From a virus: a DNA stretch of 64,000 bases. A program made the translations under genes and the position numbers. Shown here in pieces: positions 1 through 8,311 of this stretch. Each line of letters starts with the position of its first letter. Within the stretch, counting starts at the first letter, position 1. Location: the IMG/VR virus record IMGVR_UViG_3300020183_000020, positions 1-64,000 of that record, one strand, 5' to 3'. Below the pieces are notes generated by a model, which saw only the letters and a list, made by a program, of their open reading frames with translations, made no database searches and was not told the DNA's origin.

Positions 1-35
1 TCAGACATAACCCGCATATGTCTCAGACATAACCC
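1..35. repeat. 13-bp direct repeat at left edge
   Basis: The 13-mer tcagacataaccc occurs at 1-13 and again at 23-35, just upstream of the first gene. It may belong to a longer repeat or promoter region cut by the window edge. No function can be assigned. Confidence 0.5.
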
Positions 36-50
36 AAGATGGAGAAAAAA

Positions 51-614
51 ATGACAAACATACTCAGAGAACTGATGGTGAGAGTAGCCCACCTAGAGAA
101 AAAGGCAGGACTCTCCGCCCCCATCGACCTAAGTGAAAAATATCTCGCAGGTATCGACCTGAAAGGGGCTAACCTCTCGGATATGAACCTATCAGGTAAA
201 AATCTATATGGGGCTGATTGCTCGGGTGCGAACCTAAAGCACGCAGAACTCATTGATTCTATTCTCGTTCAAGCTAACTTTGAGAAGGCGAACCTCGGCG
301 GTGCTGATCTCAGAAAGGCTAAGATCATGAATACTAACCTCAAGGGGGCTAGCCTACCTATCGCTGACCTCGAAAGGGCGGACCTATCGGGGGCTAACCT
401 CACGGGGGCTAACCTACATGGGGCGATCCTCGAAGGTGCTCGCCTTGAGAAAACCATTCTCGTGAAGGCTGATCTCTCATCTGCTATCCTAGATGGAGCG
501 AATCTGAAGGGGGCGATCCTCAAGGGGGCAAACCTCAAGCGGGCTACCTATAACGACTCAACCAGACTCCCCGCCCTCGACGCGGACCAGCTCGCCGTCA
601 TGATAAAAGTGTAA
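51..614 (+). CDS. Pentapeptide-repeat protein with N-terminal coil tag
   Basis: The 187-residue product consists mostly of A(D/N)LxG-type pentapeptide repeats from about residue 35, for example GANLSG and GADLRK. Such repeats fold into a right-handed quadrilateral beta-helix; relatives include DNA-gyrase-protecting mimics, but the repeat alone does not fix a function. The N-terminus LRELMVRVAHLEKKAG resembles the recurrent RTASEVL/RIARLE module found elsewhere in the window. The ATG at 51 is chosen because GGAG lies 6 nt before it; an in-frame ATG at 39 lacks a spaced SD. A decayed copy follows directly downstream. Confidence 0.85.
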   Translation: MTNILRELMVRVAHLEKKAGLSAPIDLSEKYLAGIDLKGANLSDMNLSGKNLYGADCSGANLKHAELIDSILVQANFEKANLGGADLRKAKIMNTNLKGASLPIADLERADLSGANLTGANLHGAILEGARLEKTILVKADLSSAILDGANLKGAILKGANLKRATYNDSTRLPALDADQLAVMIKV

Positions 615-623
615 GACACCTAC

Positions 624-890
624 ACTCAGAGAACTGATGGTGAGAGTAGCCCACCTAGAGAGAAGGGCTGCCCTAGTAGGGGAACCTGACAGGGGCAGAC
701 CTCTCGGGTCGAGATTTGAAGGGGCGAATCTCTCCTACGCGAACCTAAAGGGGGGCTGATCTTAGGGGGCTAACCTCAAGGGGCTCGACCTGAGCAGGGG
801 CTAACCTATTGGGGGCGGTCCTAGAGATGGCTGACCTAGAGGATCATGGGGGCGAACCTCAGAGCGGGCTGGTCTCAAGGATTTCAAATA
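624..890 (+). pseudogene. Decayed duplicate of the pentapeptide-repeat gene
   Basis: Bases 624-661 repeat bases 62-99 of the preceding gene almost exactly, coding the LRELMVRVAHLE segment. Further GGGGCxAACCTx-type pentapeptide codons follow to about 890, but in shifting frames, and no frame stays open. This looks like a tandem duplication broken by several small indels. It fills most of the gene-free interval 615-972; the rest holds a promoter-like element. Confidence 0.75.
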
Positions 891-904
891 GGGGGGTTAG
901 ATTA

Positions 905-939
905 AGTATCCCAAGTGGGATTATCCGATATTAGTTAGG
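905..939 (+). promoter_or_regulatory. Conserved bipartite promoter-like element (copy A)
   Basis: AGTATCCC, with GTATCCC at 906-912, is followed after exactly 16 nt by TATTAGT at 929-935 and then TAGG. The same two boxes with the same spacing occur at six other sites. The start codon at 973 is 68 nt downstream. Confidence 0.7.
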
Positions 940-972
940 TGTGAGAGATAACCCCAACTAAGGAAAGAGAAG

Positions 973-1572
973 ATGGATAATCTAACATTCAACGCCCACA
1001 GCACCATCGTCAAGTTCACGACCACCAAGAAGGGGACCCCCGATCTCAAGGTCGAGGGGGGGCAGGTTCGTGGTAAGCATAAGGTGGTGGTCACCTTGAT
1101 GGTGGGTGTGGATCACAAGGTGGTGGCGGCACTTGATCTATTGAGGGTCAAGGGGGCAGACCTCTCCGCCCTGCGGAGGGATATAGAGAGTGAGATGGGG
1201 GAGTTAACGGATTCAGATTGGGGGGATGCCCTTCATGGCACCCTGCCGAGGAAGAAAGGGCTTCTGATTGCACTTCAACAATCAGCTTGTGGTGAGAACG
1301 AGTCGGTGGGGCATTTAAATGCGTATGAGGCACACCCGATTGGGGTTTCGGGAGTCGTAAGGCACAAGGCGACAGGGGAGACCCATGTGAGAGGGTTGGT
1401 AGTGTCTGAGACAATCCTTGAGGCAGACCCACTTGGCGACTCTCGGCAGGTTGAGAGTGGGGTTCATGTAAACATAAAGAATCGGATTGTGAAGAACCTA
1501 GGGTTGGCTACGGGGAAGTGGAGGCAGTACACGCTTCCCGCAGATGTGACGCTCACCAAAGCTGGCTTCTAA
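973..1572 (+). CDS. Hypothetical protein, 199 aa
   Basis: I do not recognise the family. The product has no signal peptide or membrane segment; its N-terminal half is lysine-rich and beta-prone (TIVKF, KVVVTLMV). An SD (AGGAAAGAGAAG) directly precedes the ATG. Codons are richer in G/C at third positions than in most neighbours, a feature shared with the gene at 34885, which is driven by the same promoter-like element and has a similar start (MDNLTFN versus MQNISFN). That suggests strong expression, by inference only. Confidence 0.8.
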   Translation: MDNLTFNAHSTIVKFTTTKKGTPDLKVEGGQVRGKHKVVVTLMVGVDHKVVAALDLLRVKGADLSALRRDIESEMGELTDSDWGDALHGTLPRKKGLLIALQQSACGENESVGHLNAYEAHPIGVSGVVRHKATGETHVRGLVVSETILEADPLGDSRQVESGVHVNIKNRIVKNLGLATGKWRQYTLPADVTLTKAGF

Positions 1573-1612
1573 AGGGTGGCGGGGTGGCGGAGAATCGTTA
1601 GACTTTTTATTT

Positions 1613-1647
1613 ATTGGATAGTGTGAATTCACACGGGGTTATCCAAT
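1613..1647 (+). promoter_or_regulatory. Palindrome/hairpin overlapping a start codon
   Basis: ATTGGATA (1613-1620) pairs with TATCCAAT (640-647 of the same kilobase, i.e. 1640-1647), enclosing the perfect palindrome GTGTGAATTCACAC (1621-1634). The ATG at 1646 sits in the right arm. It could be an operator or a leader hairpin. Confidence 0.5.
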
Positions 1648-1945
1648 GAGCAATCAGCACCAAACTATCTTAGAGTGGGTCTTTAAGGGGCTATCGGCTG
1701 TAGTTTTGCCGATAGCCATTTATGTGTTGAATATGTCAACGACCCTAGCTCTGCAAGACCAAGAGATAAAGGCTTTGCAAGAACAGGTATCCGAACACAA
1801 GAATGAGTTGAAGAAAGTTCAAGAGGGGATGGTGGCGGTGCAGTTATTGAGCCAAGAGCTAAAGCAGATAAAAGATGACCTTCAACGCAACAATCAGATG
1901 ATGAAAGAAGTCTACGACCATATTTTAAGAACAGGTGGTCGCTAA
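1646..1945 (+). CDS. Small membrane-anchored coiled-coil protein
   Basis: The 99-residue product has one hydrophobic segment (about residues 15-35, LSAVVLPIAIYVLNMSTT) followed by a heptad-rich helix from about residue 37 to 92. Phage spanin (Rz) or holin-associated proteins can look like this, as can any small membrane coiled-coil protein. The start is preceded by GGGG at 7 nt and lies inside a hairpin arm. The next gene starts right after its stop, so the two probably form an operon. Confidence 0.7.
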   Translation: MSNQHQTILEWVFKGLSAVVLPIAIYVLNMSTTLALQDQEIKALQEQVSEHKNELKKVQEGMVAVQLLSQELKQIKDDLQRNNQMMKEVYDHILRTGGR

Positions 1946-1946
1946 G

Positions 1947-2315
1947 ATGAAGTCGTTATTATTTTACTGCACAATAGGGTTTTTTGGATTTGTGTTGGTG
2001 AGTGTTGTACCTAGCCCGATAGGGAAGCCCAAAGGTGATCAGAAAACACCGAAAGAGCAAAAAACGGATAAACCATTAATGGGGCAGAGACTAAATAGAC
2101 AATTGCATGGTATTAAGAAAGAGCGAGAGGAGTGGAACACTCGAACTCGCTGTTTACGCCAAGCGATTTTAGGAGATATGAACCATGAGCGAACAGACCA
2201 AACCCGCCCCACAAGAGATGGGACAACTGACGGAACAAGAGCTTCAGACGATTGCCCAACTACGGACAGCCGCGAATCAGCTATTGGGAACACTTGGACA
2301 GTTGGAAATCCGTAA
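1947..2315 (+). CDS. Small protein with N-terminal membrane segment
   Basis: The product starts with a signal-like or membrane segment (MKSLLFYCTIGFFGFVLVSV) and continues as a charged Lys/Glu-rich chain. The ATG at 1947 is 1 nt after the preceding stop and has AGGTGG upstream; an in-frame GTG at 1935 is less likely. The last 130 nt overlap the next gene in another frame, so the low-complexity C-terminus may be poorly conserved. The nested order with a membrane coiled-coil gene upstream recalls Rz/Rz1 spanin pairs, but I see no lipobox cysteine. Confidence 0.5.
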   Translation: MKSLLFYCTIGFFGFVLVSVVPSPIGKPKGDQKTPKEQKTDKPLMGQRLNRQLHGIKKEREEWNTRTRCLRQAILGDMNHERTDQTRPTRDGTTDGTRASDDCPTTDSRESAIGNTWTVGNP

Positions 2316-2472
2316 GTCTCGTGTAGTTGCTCTATTAGAACGCAATGAGGTACAGGCACAACAGATTCTATCTGAGGCTCGTAAGCGTAGTGGTGTATCT
2401 GATGATATGCCGTGGCAGATTCAAGAGGATGGGAAAATCCTAGCTATCCCAACCAATACGCCTGAGGGGTAA
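2185..2472 (+). CDS. Small coiled-coil phage protein
   Basis: The 95-residue product has an early helical segment (LTEQELQTIAQLRTAANQLL, then GQLEIRKSRVVALLERNEV) and a compact C-terminus ending near IQEDGKILAI. Similar short helical proteins are common in structural regions of large phages and have no assigned role. AGGAG lies 9 nt before the chosen ATG. It starts inside the 3' end of the preceding gene. Confidence 0.75.
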   Translation: MSEQTKPAPQEMGQLTEQELQTIAQLRTAANQLLGTLGQLEIRKSRVVALLERNEVQAQQILSEARKRSGVSDDMPWQIQEDGKILAIPTNTPEG

Positions 2473-2502
2473 TATCTTCCCCTCTAGAGAGGGAGAAGTC
2501 GA

Positions 2503-3894
2503 ATGTCACATGGGTGGTACGAAGCTAGATCAGCTTATCCAATACCACCAACGAATACATCAGCGACTTCTCCTTTTCTAAAGGGAGAGATGGATGTGCG
2601 TTGGGACAATCCCGCTCTGTTACATGGGAACGAGGGTTGGATTATCCGTGGTGCAAATATTTATCGTTCGGGGGACTCGGATAGAGGACCTTATCGAAGG
2701 GTAAATATGACACCTGTAGGTGGGACTTTCTATCGTGATCGGGTTGATTCATGGCTTGTCTATGAGGAACCCATTACGGCTGAAAAATGGATAAGTAAGG
2801 GTGACCAAGAAGAAGACCCATATCGCTTCAGGACTGAATATCCGATAGCGAGGATAGGGGAGACTTCGGAAGCCTCTTTTTCAGGTAGGGATGTCATAGT
2901 GACGATAGATGGTGAAATAGTCCCTGTGGCAAGAACTATGGGTCAAATCAAAGAAGTAGTCTTATTGTACACGGGAGTGAAACTTGCTCAACCCCTTGAA
3001 CAAAGGGGCATCAGCTATCCTCCTGCCATAACGGAGGACTCTGAGGTGAAGGTTACTTATGTGGCTTATGATCCCACTTTTAGGTTGAGAGTGGGGACGG
3101 ATAAGAGGGACTTCTACAGGGTAACTACTGTGGCGGAAGACCCTAAGACGGGGGAGCTGCATGAGACCCCCTTAGATTATTGCCAGCCGTTTTCGGATAG
3201 AGAGATAGAACGGGTGGACTATATGTGGCGAGAGGGCATGAGAAGAAATAATTGGATACTTGATCAGGGAGGGGAGCGGGTTAAGTTATTTACGAGGAGG
3301 GTAGTTGGGATACCTTGTATTTGTGGAGCGTTTAATAGAGAAACCCTTATTTATGCCAAACAACCTGATTCTTTGTGCATGATTTGTTTTGGAACGGGAG
3401 TGAGAGGAGGATATGATGGTCCATATGACATAATCATTGGACCTGATGAGGGGGATAAGAGGGTAAGCCAAGATGTGAGAGGTAGGCGTAAAGAACACTC
3501 ATATGAGGTATGGATTGGACCTAGCCCGATTGTTTCTCAGCGTGACTTCATTGTAAAAATGAACAACGACAGGTATTCAATAGGTGGCGTGAGATATCCC
3601 TCAAACAGAGGGAATGTACTTCAACAACACTTTCAAATAGCGTATTTGGATAGTGGGGACATCAGATATAAAGTGCCGATTGATGGAGTTCCCGTTTCTT
3701 GGCCAAAGACTAACTTTGGATACTTGCCTTATAGAGACACCTATACGGCAAGGGGGGACTCTAACTTCCCAATCACGCCTGACACGGGGTATCCGATGGA
3801 TTCGGATAGACCTGATATTCCGACAGCTTTAGAACAAAGGGGTCGGACGGCAACATGGGAAAATCATCATGGACGAGGCGGCAAGAACTCCTAG
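2503..3894 (+). CDS. Putative virion structural protein with Cys cluster
   Basis: The 463-residue product has a central cysteine cluster (PCICG ... CMICFGTG, about residues 270-300) that could bind zinc. The sequence is rich in beta-prone and aromatic segments and ends in a low-complexity tail. It starts a same-strand block of likely virion genes (3912, 4433). The SD GGAG is 7 nt before the ATG and part of a short inverted repeat (TCCCCTCT/AGAGAGGGA). I infer a head, neck or tail structural role from context; the family is not recognised. Confidence 0.65.
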   Translation: MSHGWYEARSAYPIPPTNTSATSPFLKGEMDVRWDNPALLHGNEGWIIRGANIYRSGDSDRGPYRRVNMTPVGGTFYRDRVDSWLVYEEPITAEKWISKGDQEEDPYRFRTEYPIARIGETSEASFSGRDVIVTIDGEIVPVARTMGQIKEVVLLYTGVKLAQPLEQRGISYPPAITEDSEVKVTYVAYDPTFRLRVGTDKRDFYRVTTVAEDPKTGELHETPLDYCQPFSDREIERVDYMWREGMRRNNWILDQGGERVKLFTRRVVGIPCICGAFNRETLIYAKQPDSLCMICFGTGVRGGYDGPYDIIIGPDEGDKRVSQDVRGRRKEHSYEVWIGPSPIVSQRDFIVKMNNDRYSIGGVRYPSNRGNVLQQHFQIAYLDSGDIRYKVPIDGVPVSWPKTNFGYLPYRDTYTARGDSNFPITPDTGYPMDSDRPDIPTALEQRGRTATWENHHGRGGKNS

Positions 3895-3911
3895 TCTTAG
3901 GTGGATGACTC

Positions 3912-4436
3912 ATGAATGAACGAAATCCCAAGAAGAAATGGAACCTTCTCAAGTACAAGGTTCAAAAGACTTCTTTTCAGTCTCCCCTGATGAGACAGGC
4001 TAAAATAACACGCAGGATGCTAGAGATCATCGGTGAAGAAATGGTCAAGGGTGTCCGATATGAAGCCATGAGAGCCGCAGGCTTAGGTACAGGTATGCCT
4101 TCTACCTCTGACTTCTTGGATAGTTTTGGTTATGAAATAGTCGGAGATGATTCAATACGGATAACATCGGATTGGAAGTGGGTAGCCAAGTATCTAAAGG
4201 CTAAAGAACCCTACAAGATGGATTGGCTCACTCAACAAAAAGGGGCTCCCAAAATCATTCCAATGAAAGACAAATATGGTGAGATTGTATTTCGTACAGC
4301 ACCTTTATTGGTGCGGGATTCTTGGATACATCCTGCCATACACAAATACAACTTCATAGATCGAGGCGTAGAACGGGGAATACGAAGCTCCACAAGCAGA
4401 ATCCTATTTGAACTCAAAGAGGAGTTTCTACAATGA
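3912..4436 (+). CDS. Putative neck/tail-completion protein (HK97 gp10-like)
   Basis: The 174-residue basic protein carries a C-terminal segment (WIHPAIHKYNFIDRGVERG) resembling the HPG...RxFLxRAL signature of HK97 gp10-like head-tail connector proteins, followed by a terminal helix. Its position between a structural gene and the next, which overlaps it by ATGA, supports a virion assembly role. Similarity is by eye only. Confidence 0.5.
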   Translation: MNERNPKKKWNLLKYKVQKTSFQSPLMRQAKITRRMLEIIGEEMVKGVRYEAMRAAGLGTGMPSTSDFLDSFGYEIVGDDSIRITSDWKWVAKYLKAKEPYKMDWLTQQKGAPKIIPMKDKYGEIVFRTAPLLVRDSWIHPAIHKYNFIDRGVERGIRSSTSRILFELKEEFLQ

Positions 4437-4996
4437 CCTATCGTCTCACATCCACTAGTGCAATACGGATAAACACGCTCAACTTGGGCTTAGGGGTAGG
4501 GCAGGTTTACGAGTGCAGTAAGAACTCATACGACACCAATACTGAACTACAGGCTCTCGTGAAACAAGGATTACTCAAGTTATCCATTAAGAGCGAAGGA
4601 TTGGTAGCACGGACAGGTATCCCCAAATCTGTTCCCCGTAGCTCACAGCCTACTCAAGAGGTTCATCATCATCATCACCAAGAGCTAGATATGGAGGCGT
4701 TGGCATCTTTACTCATTAATCGTCTCAGCGGCATCTTGACCAATCCCATATCCTCCAACCCCATATCCTCCAATCCCATATCCTCCAATCCCATATCCTC
4801 CAATCCTGCCACCCAATCCACAACAAAAATGGATAGTGGATTAGAGGAGCCCTTGGTATTTATCCCATCTAGGATACTATCCAATACGGACAAAGTATCG
4901 GAGACTCCTTTGGCATCACAATCGGAGTCTTTGGATAGTGAGCTTGCGGATGCCTTGTCCGCATTGAAAGCCCTAAGAAGAGCCAATAAACCCTAA
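4433..4996 (+). CDS. Virion-region protein with PISSN and poly-His repeats
   Basis: The 187-residue product has a compact N-terminal domain (about residues 1-55), then a linker with five consecutive histidines and four tandem NPISS units, and a helical C-terminus (ELADALSALKALRRANK). ATG overlaps the preceding stop (ATGA), and GAGGAG lies 8 nt upstream, so the genes are translationally coupled. The repeats look like a flexible tether. Function unknown; context suggests the virion. Confidence 0.7.
   Translation: MTYRLTSTSAIRINTLNLGLGVGQVYECSKNSYDTNTELQALVKQGLLKLSIKSEGLVARTGIPKSVPRSSQPTQEVHHHHHQELDMEALASLLINRLSGILTNPISSNPISSNPISSNPISSNPATQSTTKMDSGLEEPLVFIPSRILSNTDKVSETPLASQSESLDSELADALSALKALRRANKP
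4745..4804. repeat. Four tandem 15-bp units coding (NPISS)4
   Basis: The unit cccatatcctccaat is repeated four times, with one substitution at the end of the first unit. The array is in frame and encodes a pentapeptide repeat. It is a coding microsatellite that can gain or lose units without a frameshift. Confidence 0.9.
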
Positions 4997-5022
4997 CCCC
5001 CCCAGCATAAAGGATAATGCTC

Positions 5023-6015
5023 ATGCGTAAAGGAATCGGATTAGACATAGGAACAATGAACTTGGTTTCCGCTCGTAAAGCGGAAAAGAACAACATCACA
5101 CTCAGACAGATGAGAGATTTGTTCATAGACCTCCCGACCACGGCAAAGAAGATGTTGAAGTTGGGATCAGTCTCTTACATTGAGTCTGGAGATCATCTTT
5201 TGGTCTTAGGTGATGAGGCGATGGAAGTGGCTAATATGTTCGGCAGGGAAGGTAGAAGACCCCTGAAGGCAGGTCTTATTTCCGCAGAGGAAGTGGACTC
5301 TTTGACGGTTCTTGGTCACATGATTAAGGATGTGTTGGGTGAGCCGACACATGAGGGGGAACATTGCTATTTTTCTATCCCTGCCGCCCCTGTAGATGTG
5401 AATATGGATGTGGTCTATCACAAGGGTGTGTTTACACGGATAGTTCAAGAGTGTGGTTTCACACCTCATGCTGCGAATGAGGCGATGGCTATCATTTTTG
5501 CTGAAACCGCTAAGGAAGGTTTCTCAGGTATTGGCATCTCTTTTGGTAGCGGGATGACAAATATCGCACTATCCATTTCCACTATTGAAGGACTTAGCTT
5601 TTCAGTTGCGAGAGGAGGGGATTGGATAGATCAGGGAGCAGCCAAGTCCGTAGGTGGTACTGCATCTAAGATGTGTGCCATCAAAGAAAAGGGTATCGAC
5701 TTAAATAACCCCAAAAGCCGAGAAGAAGAAGCGATCAGCTTTTACTACAAAGCCCTGATTGAACACGCATTGGATAACATTACACAGCAGTTCATGATGA
5801 AGGGAGGACACCTTGTCTTGAACAAGCCCATCCCAATCGTGGTTGGGGGCGGGACTTCCTTAGCGGGCGGCTTTATGGACTTCTTTAAACAAGTCTTTGA
5901 GTCGAAGCGTAAGAGGTTCCCCATTCAAATCTCTGAAGTCCGTCATGCAGGTGATCCATTTTATGCGGTGAGCAAGGGTATGTTGGTCTTGGCACAGCAA
6001 GAGTACGATGACTAG
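5023..6015 (+). CDS. Actin-like ATPase (ParM/MreB/Hsp70 fold)
   Basis: The product carries actin-superfamily signatures: phosphate-1 loop GLDIGTMN near the N-terminus, a NEAMAIIFAE connect segment, phosphate-2 loop GISFGSGMTNIA, and an adenosine loop VGGGTSLAGG near residue 280. Filament-forming actin homologues in phages and plasmids move or position DNA or virions, so a cytoskeletal or DNA-segregation role is plausible. The ATG at 5023 is preferred over 5017 because AGGA lies 8 nt upstream; that SD sits in the loop of a small hairpin (AGCAT ... ATGCT). Length (330 aa) suits the family. Confidence 0.8.
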   Translation: MRKGIGLDIGTMNLVSARKAEKNNITLRQMRDLFIDLPTTAKKMLKLGSVSYIESGDHLLVLGDEAMEVANMFGREGRRPLKAGLISAEEVDSLTVLGHMIKDVLGEPTHEGEHCYFSIPAAPVDVNMDVVYHKGVFTRIVQECGFTPHAANEAMAIIFAETAKEGFSGIGISFGSGMTNIALSISTIEGLSFSVARGGDWIDQGAAKSVGGTASKMCAIKEKGIDLNNPKSREEEAISFYYKALIEHALDNITQQFMMKGGHLVLNKPIPIVVGGGTSLAGGFMDFFKQVFESKRKRFPIQISEVRHAGDPFYAVSKGMLVLAQQEYDD

Positions 6016-6141
6016 TGATCAACGCTGATGTGTCATCATATTACAACTTTGATGTCGAATAAATAGCCCACACTTGACAATCCCATTTTATCCACTTAGC
6101 CTGTGGTTGTGTTTAACTTTTGACTAAATGGATAAGTTGGA

Positions 6142-6360
6142 ATGAAAGATAATGTATCTGTAGATGAACTCGTAGAGGTTTTCCTCCGTCCGAAGTCTGA
6201 GGATGAATCCCCTGCCTCAGAACAATGGGAAGATTTCTCACTTGTGTGTCTAGATGTTAATGGCGTGAACATTGTGGACTTGAAGGGTAAGGCTTTTAAG
6301 TTCCCAGGCAGTTATTCGCTCTCTTTGATCGGTGATAGCGTATACCTGAGGGCTAAGTAA
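6142..6360 (+). CDS. Hypothetical small acidic protein
   Basis: The 72-residue product is acidic in its first half and beta-prone in its second (VCLDVNGVNIVDLKGKAF). Its upstream SD is weak (GGA within gataagttgga). I do not recognise a family. It lies alone between the actin-like gene and a tagged protein. Confidence 0.55.
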   Translation: MKDNVSVDELVEVFLRPKSEDESPASEQWEDFSLVCLDVNGVNIVDLKGKAFKFPGSYSLSLIGDSVYLRAK

Positions 6361-6371
6361 AACCTATTTTG

Positions 6372-6431
6372 TAATCCTTTTATCAGCTCCAAAGGATTAA
6401 TGGATAAATCCTATCTATTAATCCTTTGGAG
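6372..6431 (+). promoter_or_regulatory. 20-bp SD-sequestering hairpin with competing stem
   Basis: Bases 6387-6406 pair with 6412-6431 over 20 bp (one G-U), leaving loop aatcc. The right arm ends in the GGAG that serves the ATG at 6440. A second stem, TAATCCTTT (6372-6380) with AAAGGATTA (6391-6399), would use the same left arm, so the two folds exclude each other. This resembles a translational switch. Confidence 0.7.
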
Positions 6432-6439
6432 TGAAAATC

Positions 6440-6766
6440 ATGATCAGAAGAACAGCATCGGAAGTTTTACAGAGCCTCGAAGCCCGTATAGCCCGTCTCG
6501 AAGGTCGTACTGCATCGACAAGAAGAGCGGCTATGGATTTAAGTGCGTATGACGATAATATCGACCCTGAAACCCTCCCTGAGAGCGTTCAGGACAAGCT
6601 CCTCTCTGTCGGAGCGATTGAGTACAAATCCTATTATGGCACAAAGCACAATCTATCTCAGTTCTCCCCCTATGAGGATGACGAGGTTGATGTAATAGTG
6701 TGGACAGCTAAAGCCTATGCGTTAGGTCTAAGAAAAGGTCGCCGCAGGAACACGGGTTGGAATTGA
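6440..6766 (+). CDS. RTASEVL-tagged hypothetical protein
   Basis: The 108-residue product starts with the recurrent module MIRRTASEVL, then an amphipathic helix with RIARLEG, then a Thr/Arg/Ala-rich linker. The remainder is a small unrecognised domain ending in basic residues. The ATG at 6440 follows GGAG by 8 nt. The near-identical N-terminus on the unrelated products at 28043 and 56082 suggests a shared address tag rather than a shared activity. Function unknown. Confidence 0.8.
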   Translation: MIRRTASEVLQSLEARIARLEGRTASTRRAAMDLSAYDDNIDPETLPESVQDKLLSVGAIEYKSYYGTKHNLSQFSPYEDDEVDVIVWTAKAYALGLRKGRRRNTGWN

Positions 6767-6808
6767 TTAGGTCTTGACTTAAACTATCCTATCCGCTATC
6801 GTGCGGAT

Positions 6809-7126
6809 ATGTGGATTGTGTATGTCATACAGAGTCAGATGCCCCGAAAGACCGCGAGCGGTAAGCCCGCTGAGGGGTTTTATTATGTGGGGTCAACCAC
6901 GGATGTTAATAGAAGGCTCCGCCAACACAATGGGGAGATTGTGGGAGGTGGGAAGTACACATCTCAATATCGACCTTGGGTCTTGAGGTGTACTTATGGG
7001 CCTTATGCAAACAGGTCTGAAGCCCTTAAAGCGGAGCTAGCCCTTAAGAAGAAGCGGGGTAAGGCTAGGCTGAATTGGACGACTGATGACTCCCCTTGGT
7101 GTAGGGGTCGTCAAATATTATCGTGA
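6809..7126 (+). CDS. GIY-YIG endonuclease-domain protein
   Basis: The N-terminal domain shows the GIY-YIG pattern: VYVIQS, then GFYYVGSTTDVNRRLRQHN with conserved arginines, and a glutamate in the later helix (SEALKAELALKK). The single-domain 105-residue form resembles YhbQ/SLX1-like or freestanding phage nucleases. A hairpin (ATCCGC ... GCGGAT, 6791-6808) abuts the ATG. The 3' end overlaps the convergent metalloprotease gene by 9 nt. It probably cuts or processes DNA, either as a homing-type or repair nuclease. Confidence 0.85.
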   Translation: MWIVYVIQSQMPRKTASGKPAEGFYYVGSTTDVNRRLRQHNGEIVGGGKYTSQYRPWVLRCTYGPYANRSEALKAELALKKKRGKARLNWTTDDSPWCRGRQILS

Positions 7127-8311
7127 AGATTCAAGTCGGGAGATTCTCATCTCAAGGCTTCTTAAGGCTTGAGATGCTGATGCCAATCTAGGGGTAGAGT
7201 TAAATATAATCTTATATGCCTCTGCAACTGCCTTCTTCCATTTGTCGGGTGCATTCTCTTTCAGAGATTGGAAGAATCTGTAGAGATAATCAGAGTTAAT
7301 TCTTCTTATCTCTGAAGAAACTTCACGCATATCTTCTTTGCTGATGGGGAGACCCACAAATTGCTTAAAAATAAGATTCCTCTTATCAGCAGTTATCCCC
7401 CGCCTATCGAATTCCCCCACTAAATAAGCGATTGCATCTCTTAGTAAAGTGTGAAACTCCCTGTCGTCCAAGAAGTAATCATCATTATCCTCTCCTCTTT
7501 GAGAGTATTGTGGGGTTCTAATCTTTCTTGAGAGTAAATCTCTATCCGAAACATCCTCTTCCGTTATCATCATCCTGCTCCGTGTAATCATAGACTGAGC
7601 GACATGACCCATTTCATGAACTAGTATCTTCCATACTTCTCTCTCCAAATCTTGGGGGCTCATGTAATTTCGGTAAATTACGGTCAGCACCCGACGATAG
7701 CCCCCCCAAGACCCCCCGGACTCCCCCTCAGTCTTTTCCACATTCACATCAAAGGTATAGGGGGGGACACCACTTGGAACCCTTCCGATGAGGTCGGGGT
7801 ACCAATCTTCATCCTTAAATTCAAATGTTTTGCTTGCCACTACCCCACTAGAGGAACCACCCCTTAGTGATACTTTTTGGGTGATTAATGTTTTGAATCT
7901 TGCTGTTTTGGGGTCTTCTACCCCAACTAATTCTTCCGTACAGAACTTAATCACTCTTTCAAAAAGCGGCACAAATTGAGCTTTAATCTCCGCTCTCCGA
8001 GCTGGATTAGCGACTCCGCTAAACAAGGATTGTTTGGCTTGTGGCAGAGTTATGGGAGCAACCTGCGTTAGGAGGCGTTCTAAGGGCTCGTACTCGTTGT
8101 ACAATTCCCTTGTTCCCTTTGTGTCGAGGCTCTTAAGAAAAGTCTGAGAAACCTCGATTGCTTTTCTTAGCCATTTATCCACACCCTCGTCACTCTCCTT
8201 GGGTTTTTGGAGTGACGCTACAATATCTGTAGCAATTACGGAGACGACAAACTCATATATCTCTCGGGTCAAGTTCGGTGGGACTTTAATGATCCCCGCG
8301 TTTCTTCTCAT
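7118..8311 (-). CDS. Zinc metalloprotease (HEMGH) with C-terminal tag-like motif
   Basis: The 397-residue product has a zincin motif HEMGH at residues 232-236, preceded by a hydrophobic helix (VWKILV), as in gluzincin-type metallopeptidases; a third ligand could lie in the REFHTLLRDAI segment. Its extreme C-terminus (SASQALRSLEMRISRLESSR) matches the module found at the N-terminus of other proteins here. Upstream, TAATCCT can pair with AGGATTA, which contains the SD. The substrate is unknown; a virion-carried or host-directed protease is possible. Three other HExxH proteins occur in the window. Confidence 0.75.
   Translation of the reverse strand: MRRNAGIIKVPPNLTREIYEFVVSVIATDIVASLQKPKESDEGVDKWLRKAIEVSQTFLKSLDTKGTRELYNEYEPLERLLTQVAPITLPQAKQSLFSGVANPARRAEIKAQFVPLFERVIKFCTEELVGVEDPKTARFKTLITQKVSLRGGSSSGVVASKTFEFKDEDWYPDLIGRVPSGVPPYTFDVNVEKTEGESGGSWGGYRRVLTVIYRNYMSPQDLEREVWKILVHEMGHVAQSMITRSRMMITEEDVSDRDLLSRKIRTPQYSQRGEDNDDYFLDDREFHTLLRDAIAYLVGEFDRRGITADKRNLIFKQFVGLPISKEDMREVSSEIRRINSDYLYRFFQSLKENAPDKWKKAVAEAYKIIFNSTPRLASASQALRSLEMRISRLESSR

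Noticed and set aside
269-538. Minus-strand open frame across the pentapeptide gene
   Set aside because: It mirrors the repeat codons of the plus-strand gene, has no SD, and gives low-complexity Arg/Pro/Ala sequence.
1621-1634. CRP-like palindrome GTGTGAATTCACAC
   Set aside because: The spacing between TGTGA and TCACA is 2 nt, not the 6 nt of CRP sites; it is kept only as a hairpin/operator candidate.
4745-4804. CRISPR-like short repeats
   Set aside because: The four 15-bp units are head to tail without spacers and in frame, coding NPISS.
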